From NCBI GenBank assembly GCA_015501585.1, contig JADNRY010000317.1:1-64000 (forward strand): a DNA stretch of 64,000 nt, given 5' to 3'. Position 1 is the first letter of the stretch. Each line of letters begins with the position of its first letter. Both the position numbers and the translations under genes were made by a program. Positions 22,346 to 31,248 of the stretch are shown one piece after another. Under the pieces are notes generated by a model that worked only from the letters and a program-made list of their open reading frames with translations, had not been told where the DNA came from and made no database searches. The DNA comes from Rhodocollybia butyracea. Taxonomy: Eukaryota > Basidiomycota > Agaricomycetes > Agaricales > Omphalotaceae.

Positions 22346-22930
22346 TTTCACTACAATCTGAGTGATGTTAGCAAGCTGTCTAGAAATGGTATGGTTGAGG
22401 GCTTTAAACTCGATTCTAGTGCAAAGCCAGACCCAGTATGTGAACCATGTTTTGGTGGAAAGATGCATGCCAATCCCTTTCCTGTTGGAGGTATGATTTA
22501 TACAAAGTGTCCGGACTGGGGATTGAACCCAGGACCTTCTGGTGAAATCCCAAGATGCTCTAACCCACTGAGCTATCTGGCCATGGTTACAACTACTTGG
22601 TATCTCATCAATGTAGTGACAAAGGTGCCCTAGTGTCCTCAACCATTATAAGGCATTACATGGATATCGTTTGATCCAACCCCCTAGGTTGATGATATAG
22701 ACAAGGGCATTTACACATAACACATACATCTCACCATTGTAGGGTGTCAGGATTGATTATTAATCCCAACATTTCCTAGTAGTGATACTTGTGCTGGTGA
22801 AGTTCTCGAACTTGTTCATATGGATGTACATGATACTGGTGTTGTTTCACCTTCTGGCTACCGCTATTGGATCCCCTTTATATGCGACAAATCACGCTTC
22901 AGAGCAGTTGCACTACTCAAAAGAAGAGTG
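22346..22930 (+). pseudogene. copia integrase fragment
   Basis: Copia A positions ~6197-6490 (HHCC and start of the catalytic core), split by mini-LTR T10. The left flank of Ngaro N3 is copia position ~7290, not ~6197, so the two flanks do not come from one uninterrupted element. Confidence 0.83.
22483..22771 (-). mobile_element. tRNA-headed mini-LTR T10 (solo, subfamily a)
   Basis: 289 bp, flanked by TTTCC on both sides, in copia integrase. Confidence 0.92.
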
Positions 22931-23005
22931 ATTTGTCGCATATAAAGGGGATCCAATAGCGGTAGCCAGAAGGTGAAACAACACCAGTATCATGTACATC
23001 CATAT
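22819..23005. repeat. perfect 75 bp inverted repeat of copia integrase
   Basis: The arms 22819-22893 and 22931-23005 are exact reverse complements with a 37 bp loop. The sequence changes strand of the same copia integrase segment at this point. Confidence 0.9.
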
Positions 23006-23598
23006 TTATCATGACGGATCACCTTGAACTTTTTACCAGTAGAGTTTTCCGCCCAGGCCTTAAACTGCTTGAATGCACCCAATGCTTCACTCTTCTTTTT
23101 GAGTAGTGCAACTGCTCTGAAGCGTGATTTGTCGCATATAAAGGGGATCCAATAGCAGTACCCAGAAGGCGAAACAACACCAGTATCTCATACATCTGTA
23201 TGAACAAGTTCTAGAACTTCACCAGCACGAGTATCACTGCTAGGAAACGGATTGGCATGCATCTTTCCACCAAGACATCACATACTGGGTCTGGCTTTGC
23301 ACTAGAATCGAGTTTAAAGCCCTCAACCATACCATTTCTAGACAGCTTGCTAACATCACTCAGATTGTAGTGAAAGAAGCGTCAATGCCACAGCTCAAGA
23401 TCAAGAGGTAGAGTTGAACCGACATTTGTAAACTCAGCTACTGTACTAATAGTGTGTCCATTAAGGTAACCAACCGATTTATTATTAACTGATGTACTGA
23501 ACAGGACAGAACCATTAAGTGAGAACTCCATAGTATCTCTAAGAATTTGTACAGTAAAACCTTTATGCTTGGTCAAGTAAAGAACTGAGAGGAGATTG
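22931..23598 (-). pseudogene. copia integrase-protease fragment, inverted
   Basis: A minus-strand copia piece running from the DKGGEF region back through HHCC into the end of the protease (LTKHKGFTVQILRDTMEFS). The integrase start is present twice, once in the inverted repeat and once at 23,100-23,210. It ends at TSD GATTG before the LTR at 23,599. Confidence 0.82.
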
Positions 23599-24887
23599 TG
23601 TTGGCATTAGCAATTGGACCCTGGTTACATCATTCTAGTACTAAGACTAACCGCTTCTTAGTACTACATGATGTTGGCATTAGCAATTGGACCCTGGCCT
23701 ATGCCTTTCATCACTCAGGAGTGAATAAGTTAGCCAAAAACTCAGGCCCCAGGCCCATAAATTAAGCGGATCATGAAGTGCTATGTACTGAATACATGCA
23801 TGTAAGTAACTAAAGGAATGCATACTACAAAACAGAGTTGAAAAAGAAAACACAAAACAAACATACATTGGTTTGTACAGTTACATCAAGATAGAAAGAG
23901 GGAGAGGAGGGAGGGTGATGAAAAATCGACTTGATCAAGCAAGATCTAAGTCAGATATCAGTCAGTATAACAGTACACAGGCAAAAAATATCGATCTAAG
24001 CGCACTGAGAGCCCTGATATCCAAGATCTGACAACTAGGTCGACTTCAGAGGCTGTAGATGTGTATAGATCTGTTATGGATGTGTTGTGGGCTCTGTTCA
24101 GTGAAAGATCAGTTAGATCAGTGAAAAAGCGCACCAATTCCTTTGATCTGAGACTCTGTGAGCAAGAGCTAGAGTCTGTGCAGTCAAAAGGAGGTGCTGT
24201 GAGGCGATGTTTGAGCTATCAGAGCTGTATAGAGTGGACAGATGTCCTTACCAGTCACCAGAAGCGAAGTTGATGGTGGGGGAAGGAAGGAAAGAAGCAC
24301 AGGACCTTGTCAGATTTCTAATCATGTTCTCACAGGCCTCTGCTCGGAACTCCGGCACCTGTAAGAACTAGAAACTCGACAGGGACACTGGCTGATCATC
24401 TGTCCAAAGTGGCAGCTGACCAGAGGTGGTCATGTGCTGAAAAACTCGAAATGCAAAGTCCAAGTTAGAGTGCAGGATTTCGAAAATGGAATCGCGGAAG
24501 AACGAAGATAGGTAGCGCTTCGATTCTTTTCGCGATTTGTTAAGGACATGATAGAGTACCTATGACAGTAATAGCAGGACCGCATGGTACTGCGATGAGG
24601 CGCGGCGGACTTGCAATGAATTCATGTTCACTGAAAAGTGATGAATTGTGCATTGCAAGTCCTGGATGGTATCTGTTGTTTGCAGAGGCCTTCAGAAAGT
24701 CTCCCTACCCTTGGAATCCGCCTTCATGTCGACCTATGCCTTTCATCACTCAGGAGTGAATAAGTTAGCCAAAAACTCAGGCCCCAGGCCCATAAATTAA
24801 GCGGATCATGAAGTGCTATAAAGCTATGGATTGTTGTTGAGGGGTGGATGGTGGTGAAAGAGATGTGAATGAGACGCTAGGAGAGTG

Positions 24888-25903
24888 TTAAAGGTGTGTT
24901 TGACGAAGTCTAATAGCTGCTAGCTGCAGCTCAGCACGAACAGCAGGATTATCCCTGATGTATATCTTCCATGCTGTGGAAGACCACCTACCCAGAGCCA
25001 TGATAATGGACTCATCAAGACCAAGTCCAGAGTAGTAAGTGGCGCCTCCAGCTCTAGCTGAATGTCCCCCAAACTCTTTACTAACCACAGCATAGAACAT
25101 GGATTCAAACCAAGCTCTGGTTGGAAGAGATCCATCTTCACAAATGAACAGAGCAGGCCTAGCTCCATGAAGCTTGTCTCTGGCAGTGGTGTACTCTCTC
25201 AGAAGAGAGCCAGGATTAGCAAGTGTCTGAGTACAGAAGAGAATCTCAGTTCCTTGATAGAAAGGTGATCATCACCCTTGTGATATGGAAGATGATAGCC
25301 AGCTTGCATGGACTCAAGCTTGAGGGAAGCTCTCTTGATAATCTTCCTCCAGTCAAACAGTGATTTCTGATTAGGAATAGTGAGTTCTCCAATTCTGTGA
25401 CACCCATAGAAGGCACAACTCATCAGAGTTGCAAACAGAAGATGGTTGTAAGAAAGATGTCTCCTTTCATAGAATTGCATGATATGAGAGGTTCTAAGAG
25501 GTGGTTTTCGCTTCACTGGGTCAGCTCTGACCTTCTTAGACCCTCTAATAGTAGCTTGAACTAAAGGGTCAGATCTGGATTCATCAAAGTGAGGATAGAG
25601 CTGTTTCAAGTAATGTCTTGCTCCAGTGAGATATTTAGGCCCAGAGGCAATGTGTTTGGAAGTGTAGGCAATGTAACGAGATAGTGTGGTTGGTGTAGGG
25701 TCCAGAGAGAGGTTATGAGAGGTGCAGAAGCAAATATAGTCCTTAGCACCTGTAGAATAGTTGTTCTTAGTTGATTGTTCAATGGCATGAGATTGGAGAA
25801 ACAGAACAAGAGCATCCAACTTGTTCATGTCCATTGGAGGGCGAACAGAGCGGCCATTCCGGCGACTCTGCTCACCCAGGGCCTCTAAAAGGACTCTCTC
25901 CAT
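24888..25903 (-). pseudogene. Ngaro N4 ORF3: tyrosine recombinase, frameshifted
   Basis: Same protein as N3 ORF3. The catalytic box GHSARAGGATYYSGLGLDES...GRWSSTAWKIYIRDNP (H-x-x-R, W, nucleophilic Tyr) is readable at 24888-25100. An extra 5 bases at about 25,268 (GATGATCAC where N3 has GATC) shift the frame after KGDD, separating the first Arg from the C-terminal box. N3 and N4 are thus inactivated by different mutations, each intact where the other is broken. Confidence 0.9.
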
Positions 25904-27855
25904 CGTGCCGGCAGTAGCTCTCTAGGGGGCTCAAAAAGGCGGACACGATCTGCAGGGAATTGAAGCTTGTAATCATCAAGCAAAAAGCGAGACAACAAGT
26001 CTGCTCTGATGTTGGACTTGCCAGCAATGTGTCTAACTTGAATATCTATCCCAGTTTTGAGCACAATAGCAGCAATAGCAAGAAGAATGGAGTTGTGAGA
26101 TGATTCTCTTGCTGAGAGTGAGTTGAGAACCTCTACAGAGTCGAGGCTATCAGTATGAATGAGAATATGGTGAGGTGGAGTTGATTTGTGAGCAATGTGA
26201 TGGATAAGGCAGAGGATAGACAACAGTTCTCTGAAAAAGATGTCAACTTTAGGCTTGCCTTCAGCTGAAGAGACTTTGTAACAGAAGCCATTTCCTGCAT
26301 AGACATAGGAAAGGCCAGTGTTACTAGCATCAGTCCAACCCACAAAGTCTGCTTCAGAGTCCTGCCATGCCTGTGAATCAACAAACCTAATGCTAATAGC
26401 TGACTGGAGTAGTTCAGCAAACCAAGTCAGATCCCTCATAACTTCACCATTGATAGGAATGGAGCGAAACTGGAGTGATTTACCACTCATTTTCCTGTAC
26501 ATCTCACTGAGAGCAGGCCTTGCCCAAGGTAGAACATTCAAAGACCAGTTGAGAGAGCCAGCAAGTCTTTGCCAATCTCTCAGAGCAGCTTTCCTTTCTG
26601 GAGAAGCAAGGAACTGTGTGATGTCTGAGACTAGAATCTGAATAGACTCTGCTGAGAGCGAAATGGATCCCTTTAGAATGTCCACCCAGAATCCAATAAT
26701 CTTAAGTGTAGCTCCAGATTCTTGCTTCTTGTCTTCATAAGGACACAGAATGGTGTCCCAGAAGACTAGTAATTGAACCTGTCTCTTAGGGCGGAGTTGG
26801 CCATGGAATAGGACTAGATTTCGCTTAAAATCCCATCCAAAGAAGTCATCCATGTACACATGAAGTCCAACAATCCCCAACTTGACAGATCCAAACCAAC
26901 AGAGAAGAGCAGATAAACTGCACCAGCACCTAGGTGATGTTCTAGTGCCAAACACCAAGCGGCGTACAATGTGATATCTGCCATCTACAGTGACCACCTG
27001 ACAGAGTTGCCATAGTGGGTGGCCAGGCAGATTGAGGAATGCCTTAGCAACATCACTCTTAAACAGGATCAGTTCTTCAGTTGGATGCTCCTTCAGCACA
27101 TCATTGAGAACCTGACCAAAAGTGTGCATATCATCATACTTGACCTTCCCCTCAGCTTTTGGAATGTTATCATTCAGACCAGAACTAGTCTGGTCCATAA
27201 CAACTCGAGGTTTTCCCTTCTGCCAGACTACAAACATTGGGGAAACCTTCATACCAGGTAGAAGCACAAAGTCCTCTGGTAGTGCTTCAGACCATCTCCC
27301 AGCTGTAACTTCCTGATCTCTGTGAGCTCTGAGTGCAGTAAAATCATCTGGCTCAGTGACATAGTTCTCAATCCTTTGTTTAGACTCTTCTGCCCATTCA
27401 GCATCATAGAAAGGCCAGAATCCCTCTCTAAGGGAGCGCATAACAGAGGCTACAAATGGCTGATTGGGATGGGATGAGAGCAGGAGCTCTAAGCGGTCCA
27501 CATTGAAAGGAGTCTCTACTTTAATGTAAGGAGCCATAGCTTTAAGAGTTGATTGGATCTGAGGATTGTTCAAGAGATGTAGAGGAGGTGATGGCAAAGG
27601 AGGTGCAGAATAAGTAGAAGAGATACTGGGAGGAGTGATATGAGATGAATGAGATGAAGAAGACCATAAATAACCCCTTCTGAAGCGAGGTGCAGGTGTT
27701 AGATCACTGTCAGCAGTCCTCTTAGTACCTGCTAGTGATCTAGGACCTTTGAGGGCGGTTTCTACTCTGATTTCGACGTCTTTCAGTAAGCTTTGAGTAG
27801 CATGACTGGCTGTTAATGGCTCTGTGGGCTTCACCACACTCACTGCAATAGCCAT
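25885..27855 (-). CDS. Ngaro N4 ORF2: reverse transcriptase - RNase H
   Basis: 656 residues from the ATG at 27855, overlapping ORF1 by 116 bases and ORF3 by 19 bases. The motifs are those of N3: FKSDVAKAFLNLP, VYMDDFFG, GWTDASNTGL, HTDSLDSVEVL, RHIAGKSNIRADLLSRF. It differs from N3 at only a few codons (for example AELLQSAISIR for SELLQSAIGIR), so both are young. The upstream frame is open far beyond 27855, but that is the shadow of ORF1. Confidence 0.9.
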   Translation of the reverse strand: MAIAVSVVKPTEPLTASHATQSLLKDVEIRVETALKGPRSLAGTKRTADSDLTPAPRFRRGYLWSSSSHSSHITPPSISSTYSAPPLPSPPLHLLNNPQIQSTLKAMAPYIKVETPFNVDRLELLLSSHPNQPFVASVMRSLREGFWPFYDAEWAEESKQRIENYVTEPDDFTALRAHRDQEVTAGRWSEALPEDFVLLPGMKVSPMFVVWQKGKPRVVMDQTSSGLNDNIPKAEGKVKYDDMHTFGQVLNDVLKEHPTEELILFKSDVAKAFLNLPGHPLWQLCQVVTVDGRYHIVRRLVFGTRTSPRCWCSLSALLCWFGSVKLGIVGLHVYMDDFFGWDFKRNLVLFHGQLRPKRQVQLLVFWDTILCPYEDKKQESGATLKIIGFWVDILKGSISLSAESIQILVSDITQFLASPERKAALRDWQRLAGSLNWSLNVLPWARPALSEMYRKMSGKSLQFRSIPINGEVMRDLTWFAELLQSAISIRFVDSQAWQDSEADFVGWTDASNTGLSYVYAGNGFCYKVSSAEGKPKVDIFFRELLSILCLIHHIAHKSTPPHHILIHTDSLDSVEVLNSLSARESSHNSILLAIAAIVLKTGIDIQVRHIAGKSNIRADLLSRFLLDDYKLQFPADRVRLFEPPRELLPARWRESF

Positions 27856-29455
27856 GTTTCCTGTTATTGCTACAAGGGTCTGAGCACCTATCTTCATTCC
27901 ACAAGATACAAGGTGTATCATGGCGCTTAGAAGGCGATTTGGAAGTGGTAGAAGATGAAGAAGGAGCAGATCTCTTCTTAGAGGTGGTAGAAAGCATCTC
28001 CTTGAGGACAATGAGCCTAAGGCTCTCAGAGTTCCCAAGATCAAAGGGTGTATTGGAGGCCTTTTGGCGAGCCTCTCTATCCACCCTGATGGCCATAGAT
28101 GGATCATTGGGAGTAACTCTGAACAGCTCTTGAATCTGAGCTTTATAGGCAATAAGCTCACTCTGCCTGTTAGGATAGATCTTGAGCAGAGGAACAAGCC
28201 AAGCCTCAAAAACTCGAAGCCACTGTGACTCAGTAGTGACTGGGAGGCTCTTAATAGACTGCTCTTTCCTAACCAGCTTAAACTCTGTACCAAAGTCCTT
28301 GCTATCATCATAGAGGAAACTGAATCCAGTGACTGCAGCATGGATCTTCTCAAAGTCCACATACTTGTCCTTGATGATAAGGCGAAGTAGGGACTGAGGG
28401 AGTGGCTCAGCAAACATCTGAGCTGAGAGGAGACTAAGTGTAGCATCCACATTGCTGTCCAGAGTGAACTGGAGGCGAAGATCCCAGGTGCTCTGTACAT
28501 GAGAGGGCATAGGAGATGTAGTAGTAAGTTCTGCAAGGTGAGGAGCAGCTTCCAGAAGCGAAACTGGAAGGCCAGAAGGCACCTTGGAAGTAGAAGAAGC
28601 AATAGGCTGGGCAAAGGATGGAGCCACAGCTTGAACAGTACCAGCCTCTGGTTGTTCATTCTCAATCTCATCTGCATTGACAGCAGCAAGCAGGGCTTCA
28701 TTCTCAGCAAGTTCAGACTCCATAACAGCAAATGCTGCTGCCTGAGCAGCTTGAATAGCAGAAACTCGCTCTGTAGAGGCCTGTTGCCTCTGTTTACCTT
28801 TAGCAGCAACCTTTCTTTGCCTAGTAAACTCGATTTCATCCCTCTGTATCTGCTGCATCTGGTCCACATAGTCACTGACCACAGCAGGATCATGTCTGCT
28901 ATGATCTTGGAATGCTCTGAAGGCTTGTTTGACAGAGATTTCCCTATTCCTGAACTGTTCAAGGACAGCTTGCATCGCTTCAGCAGCAGATCTAACAGCT
29001 TCAGCTTCTCTAGCTCCATCTGAGGGTGCAGGAGAGGCAGTGATGCGCCCCAGAAGCGATTTAGAGGGCATAGAGTGGTGGTGGGAGCGAGGATTGGATG
29101 TAGAAGCGGCAGGAGGGTCTGTGAGACGATCTTGGAACGATTTAGAGGGCTGTGAAGCGGCGATCTGAGCGATCTGAGTGCTAGCAGTGTTGGATGAGCT
29201 ACCAGAGGTGACTTGGGAAGGTTGGAGCTGTTTAGAGCGAGTTTGGGGAAGATCAGAGCGGATCTGAGAGAGATTGGAGCGATTCTGGACTGGATTAGAG
29301 CGAGATGTGGATGGATTAGGCCCAGATTGGCGCGATCTAGCGCTAGGAAGCGTCCTAGACGAGGTATGAAGCGATCCAGTGGCCTGGGATGCAGGATCAT
29401 AGGTATGATCTTCCAATTCATCAAGATCTGAGGAATCAGCTCGAGTTTTGGACAT
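27740..29455 (-). CDS. Ngaro N4 ORF1 (gag-like), intact
   Basis: 571 residues from MSKTRADSS at 29455; the frame is also open 22 codons upstream, but this Met follows the A1 repeat and fits N3. Residues 1-150 are Ser/Gln/Pro-rich. About 150-260 are charged and Ala-rich, probably coiled (RNREISVKQAFRAFQ, AAQAAAFAVMESELAENE). About 320-510 form a compact domain (LQFTLDSNVDATLSLLS ... WLRVFEAWLVPLLKIYPN) likely to be the capsid-like part. The C-terminus is basic with a Cys-rich motif (CSDPCSNNRKHGYCSECG) suited to nucleic-acid binding. The gag role is inferred from position and zinc motif, not from a recognised family. Confidence 0.85.
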   Translation of the reverse strand: MSKTRADSSDLDELEDHTYDPASQATGSLHTSSRTLPSARSRQSGPNPSTSRSNPVQNRSNLSQIRSDLPQTRSKQLQPSQVTSGSSSNTASTQIAQIAASQPSKSFQDRLTDPPAASTSNPRSHHHSMPSKSLLGRITASPAPSDGAREAEAVRSAAEAMQAVLEQFRNREISVKQAFRAFQDHSRHDPAVVSDYVDQMQQIQRDEIEFTRQRKVAAKGKQRQQASTERVSAIQAAQAAAFAVMESELAENEALLAAVNADEIENEQPEAGTVQAVAPSFAQPIASSTSKVPSGLPVSLLEAAPHLAELTTTSPMPSHVQSTWDLRLQFTLDSNVDATLSLLSAQMFAEPLPQSLLRLIIKDKYVDFEKIHAAVTGFSFLYDDSKDFGTEFKLVRKEQSIKSLPVTTESQWLRVFEAWLVPLLKIYPNRQSELIAYKAQIQELFRVTPNDPSMAIRVDREARQKASNTPFDLGNSESLRLIVLKEMLSTTSKKRSAPSSSSTTSKSPSKRHDTPCILWNEDRCSDPCSNNRKHGYCSECGEAHRAINSQSCYSKLTERRRNQSRNRPQRS

Positions 29456-30419
29456 GGAATGGTTGATATGAAGATGTGTGAGGTATGAGCAAGGAGTATG
29501 ATGAAAAATCGACTTGATCAAGCAAGATCTAAGTCAGATATCAGTCAGTATAACAGTACACAGGCAAAAAATATCGATCTAAGCGCACTGAGAGCCCTGA
29601 TATCCAAGATCTGACAACTAGGTCGACTTCAGAGGCTGTAGATGTGTATAGATCTGTTATGGATGTGTTGTGGGCTCTGTTCAGTGAAAGATCAGTTAGA
29701 TCAGTGAAAAAGCGCACCAATTCCTTTGATCTGAGACTCTGTGAGCAAGAGCTAGAGTCTGTGCAGTCAAAAGGAGGTGCTGTGAGGCGATGTTTGAGCT
29801 ATCAGAGCTGTATAGAGTGGACAGATGTCCTTACCAGTCACCAGAAGCGAAGTTGATGGTGGGGGAAGGAAGGAAAGAAGCACAGGACCTTGTCAGATTT
29901 CTAATCATGTTCTCACAGGCCTCTGCTCGGAACTCCGGCACCTGTAAGAACTAGAAACTCGACAGGGACACTGGCTGATCATCTGTCCAAAGTGGCAGCT
30001 GACCAGAGGTGGTCATGTGCTGAAAAACTCGAAATGCAAAGTCCAAGTTAGAGTGCAGGATTTCGAAAATGGAATCGCGGAAGAACGAAGATAGGTAGCG
30101 CTTCGATTCTTTTCGCGATTTGTTAAGGACATGATAGAGTACCTATGACAGTAATAGCAGGACCGCATGGTACTGCGATGAGGCGCGGCGGACTTGCAAT
30201 GAATTCATGTTCACTGAAAAGTGATGAATTTGTTGGGATTAATAATCAATCCTGACACCCTACAATGGTGAGATGTATGTGTTATGTGTAAATGCCCTTG
30301 TCTATATAATCAACCTAGGGGGTTGGATCAAAAGATATCCATGTAATGCCTTATAATGGTTGAGGACACTAGGGCACCTCTGTCACTACATTGATGAGAT
30401 ACCAAGTAGTTGTAACCAT

Positions 30420-30493
30420 GGCCAGATAGCTCAGTTGGTTAGAGCATCTTGGGATTTCACCAGAAGGTCCTGGGTTCAATCCCCAGTCTGGAC
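30420..30493 (+). other. tRNA-like Pol III module inside the T11 left LTR
   Basis: 74 bases foldable as a degenerate tRNA. The acceptor stem GGCCAGA/TCTGGAC has one mismatch, the D stem GCTC/GAGC is intact, and the T arm CTGGG-TTCAATC-CCCAG is perfect. The anticodon stem TCTTG/CCAGA is imperfect with an 8-base loop. Box A and box B match the Pol III internal promoter. It is not a functional tRNA gene: the anticodon arm is broken and no CCA or terminator follows in the usual place. Confidence 0.8.
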
Positions 30494-30519
30494 ACTTTGT
30501 ATAAATCATACCTTTAACA

Positions 30520-30531
30520 GGTTATGGGCCC
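30520..30531 (+). promoter_or_regulatory. primer-binding site of T11, same as copia
   Basis: GGTTATGGGCCC directly after the left LTR, complementary to the initiator tRNA-Met anticodon arm. The match to copia A continues one or two bases further (CCCG), then diverges. Confidence 0.85.
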
Positions 30532-31080
30532 CGAAGCGCTATGGTGCGGGAGAATAGGTTACATAAGTGTGTCAGATTGCGGGAGTGTGTTGGGATTAAT
30601 AATCAATCCTGACACCCTACAATGGTGAGATGTATGTGTTATGTGTAAATGCCCTTGTCTATATAATCAACCTAGGGGGTTGGATCAAAAGATATCCATG
30701 TAATGCCTTATAATGGTTGAGGACACTAGGGCACCTCTGTCACTACATTGATGAGATACCAAGTAGTTGTAACCATGGCCAGATAGCTCAGTTGGTTAGA
30801 GCATCTTGGGATTTCACCAGAAGGTCCTGGGTTCAATCCCCAGTCTGGACACTTTGTATAAATCATACCTTTAACAGAATTGTGCATTGCAAGTCCTGGA
30901 TGGTATCTGTTGTTTGCAGAGGCCTTCAGAAAGTCTCCCTACCCTTGGAATCCGCCTTCATGTCGATTACATCATTCTAGTACTAAGACTAACCGCTTCA
31001 GTACAACATGAATGTGGGCCAGTTGAGTGACTAACAATCCTCATAGTGATATATGGCTTAACATCCATACTCTAACCATC

Positions 31081-31154
31081 GGCACTATAGCTCAGTTGGT
31101 TAGAGCACCAGTCTAGAGTACTGTGTGGTCGCTGGTTCAATCCCAGCTAGTGTC
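31081..31154 (+). other. tRNA-like module of LTR family S2
   Basis: A 74-base segment that folds almost perfectly: acceptor GGCACTA/TAGTGTC (7 of 7 with one G-T), D stem GCTC/GAGC, anticodon stem 4 of 5, 7-base loop CTAGAGT with an AGA triplet, T arm GCTGG-TTCAATC-CCAGC. A serine tRNA would need a long variable arm, which is missing. The segment lies inside a repeated LTR, so it is a tRNA-derived promoter rather than a host tRNA gene. Confidence 0.7.
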
Positions 31155-31248
31155 AACATTTATTTCCCTCCTGTTTCAAGGTCACTTGATTTGGGACAAG
31201 GTACTCCTTGATCCTGGTCACCTGATTCTCTAACAGATTGTTATTAAG

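Larger units (their letters stand above)
30231..30876 (+). mobile_element. complete tRNA-headed miniature LTR retrotransposon T11
   Basis: Two LTRs (30231-30519 and 30588-30876, 289 bp each and nearly identical) enclose only 68 bp. The whole 646 bp unit is flanked by GAATT on the left and GAATT on the right, and removing it restores the Ngaro A repeat. The interior starts with the primer site GGTTATGGGCCC (30520-30531) and ends with a purine-rich GCGGGAGTG before the right LTR. There is no coding capacity. Each LTR contains the tRNA-like module (30420-30493 in the left one). This copy proves that the solo units T1-T10 and T12 are LTRs and not SINEs. Confidence 0.94.
23698..30966 (-). mobile_element. 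Ngaro-type retrotransposon N4
   Basis: A complete copy on the minus strand: A1 (30966-29500, with a mini-LTR inside), ORF1, ORF2, ORF3, B1, A2 (24,732-23,915) and B2 (down to 23,698). It sits inside the LTR element S2. Joining S2 across it restores CCCTGG-TTACATC exactly, with no duplication. This is the expected mark of tyrosine-recombinase integration and contrasts with the 5 bp duplications of every LTR element here. Confidence 0.93.
23599..31235 (+). mobile_element. second tRNA-carrying LTR family, copy S2, split by Ngaro N4
   Basis: Left part 23599-23697 (TGTTGGCATTAGC...), right part 30967-31235 (...TTCTCTAACA). The flanking duplication is GATTG (23594-23598, 31236-31240), and removing the whole element restores the copia reading around GAGATTGTTATTAAG. 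The tRNA-like module is at 31,081-31,154. As in S1, the outer ~59 bases are in tandem. The element is about 370 bp without the Ngaro. Confidence 0.88.

Noticed and set aside
31081..31154. Functional host tRNA gene
   Set aside because: The cloverleaf is good, but the AGA triplet would call for a serine tRNA with a long variable arm, there is no T-run terminator directly after, and the segment is part of a repeated LTR.
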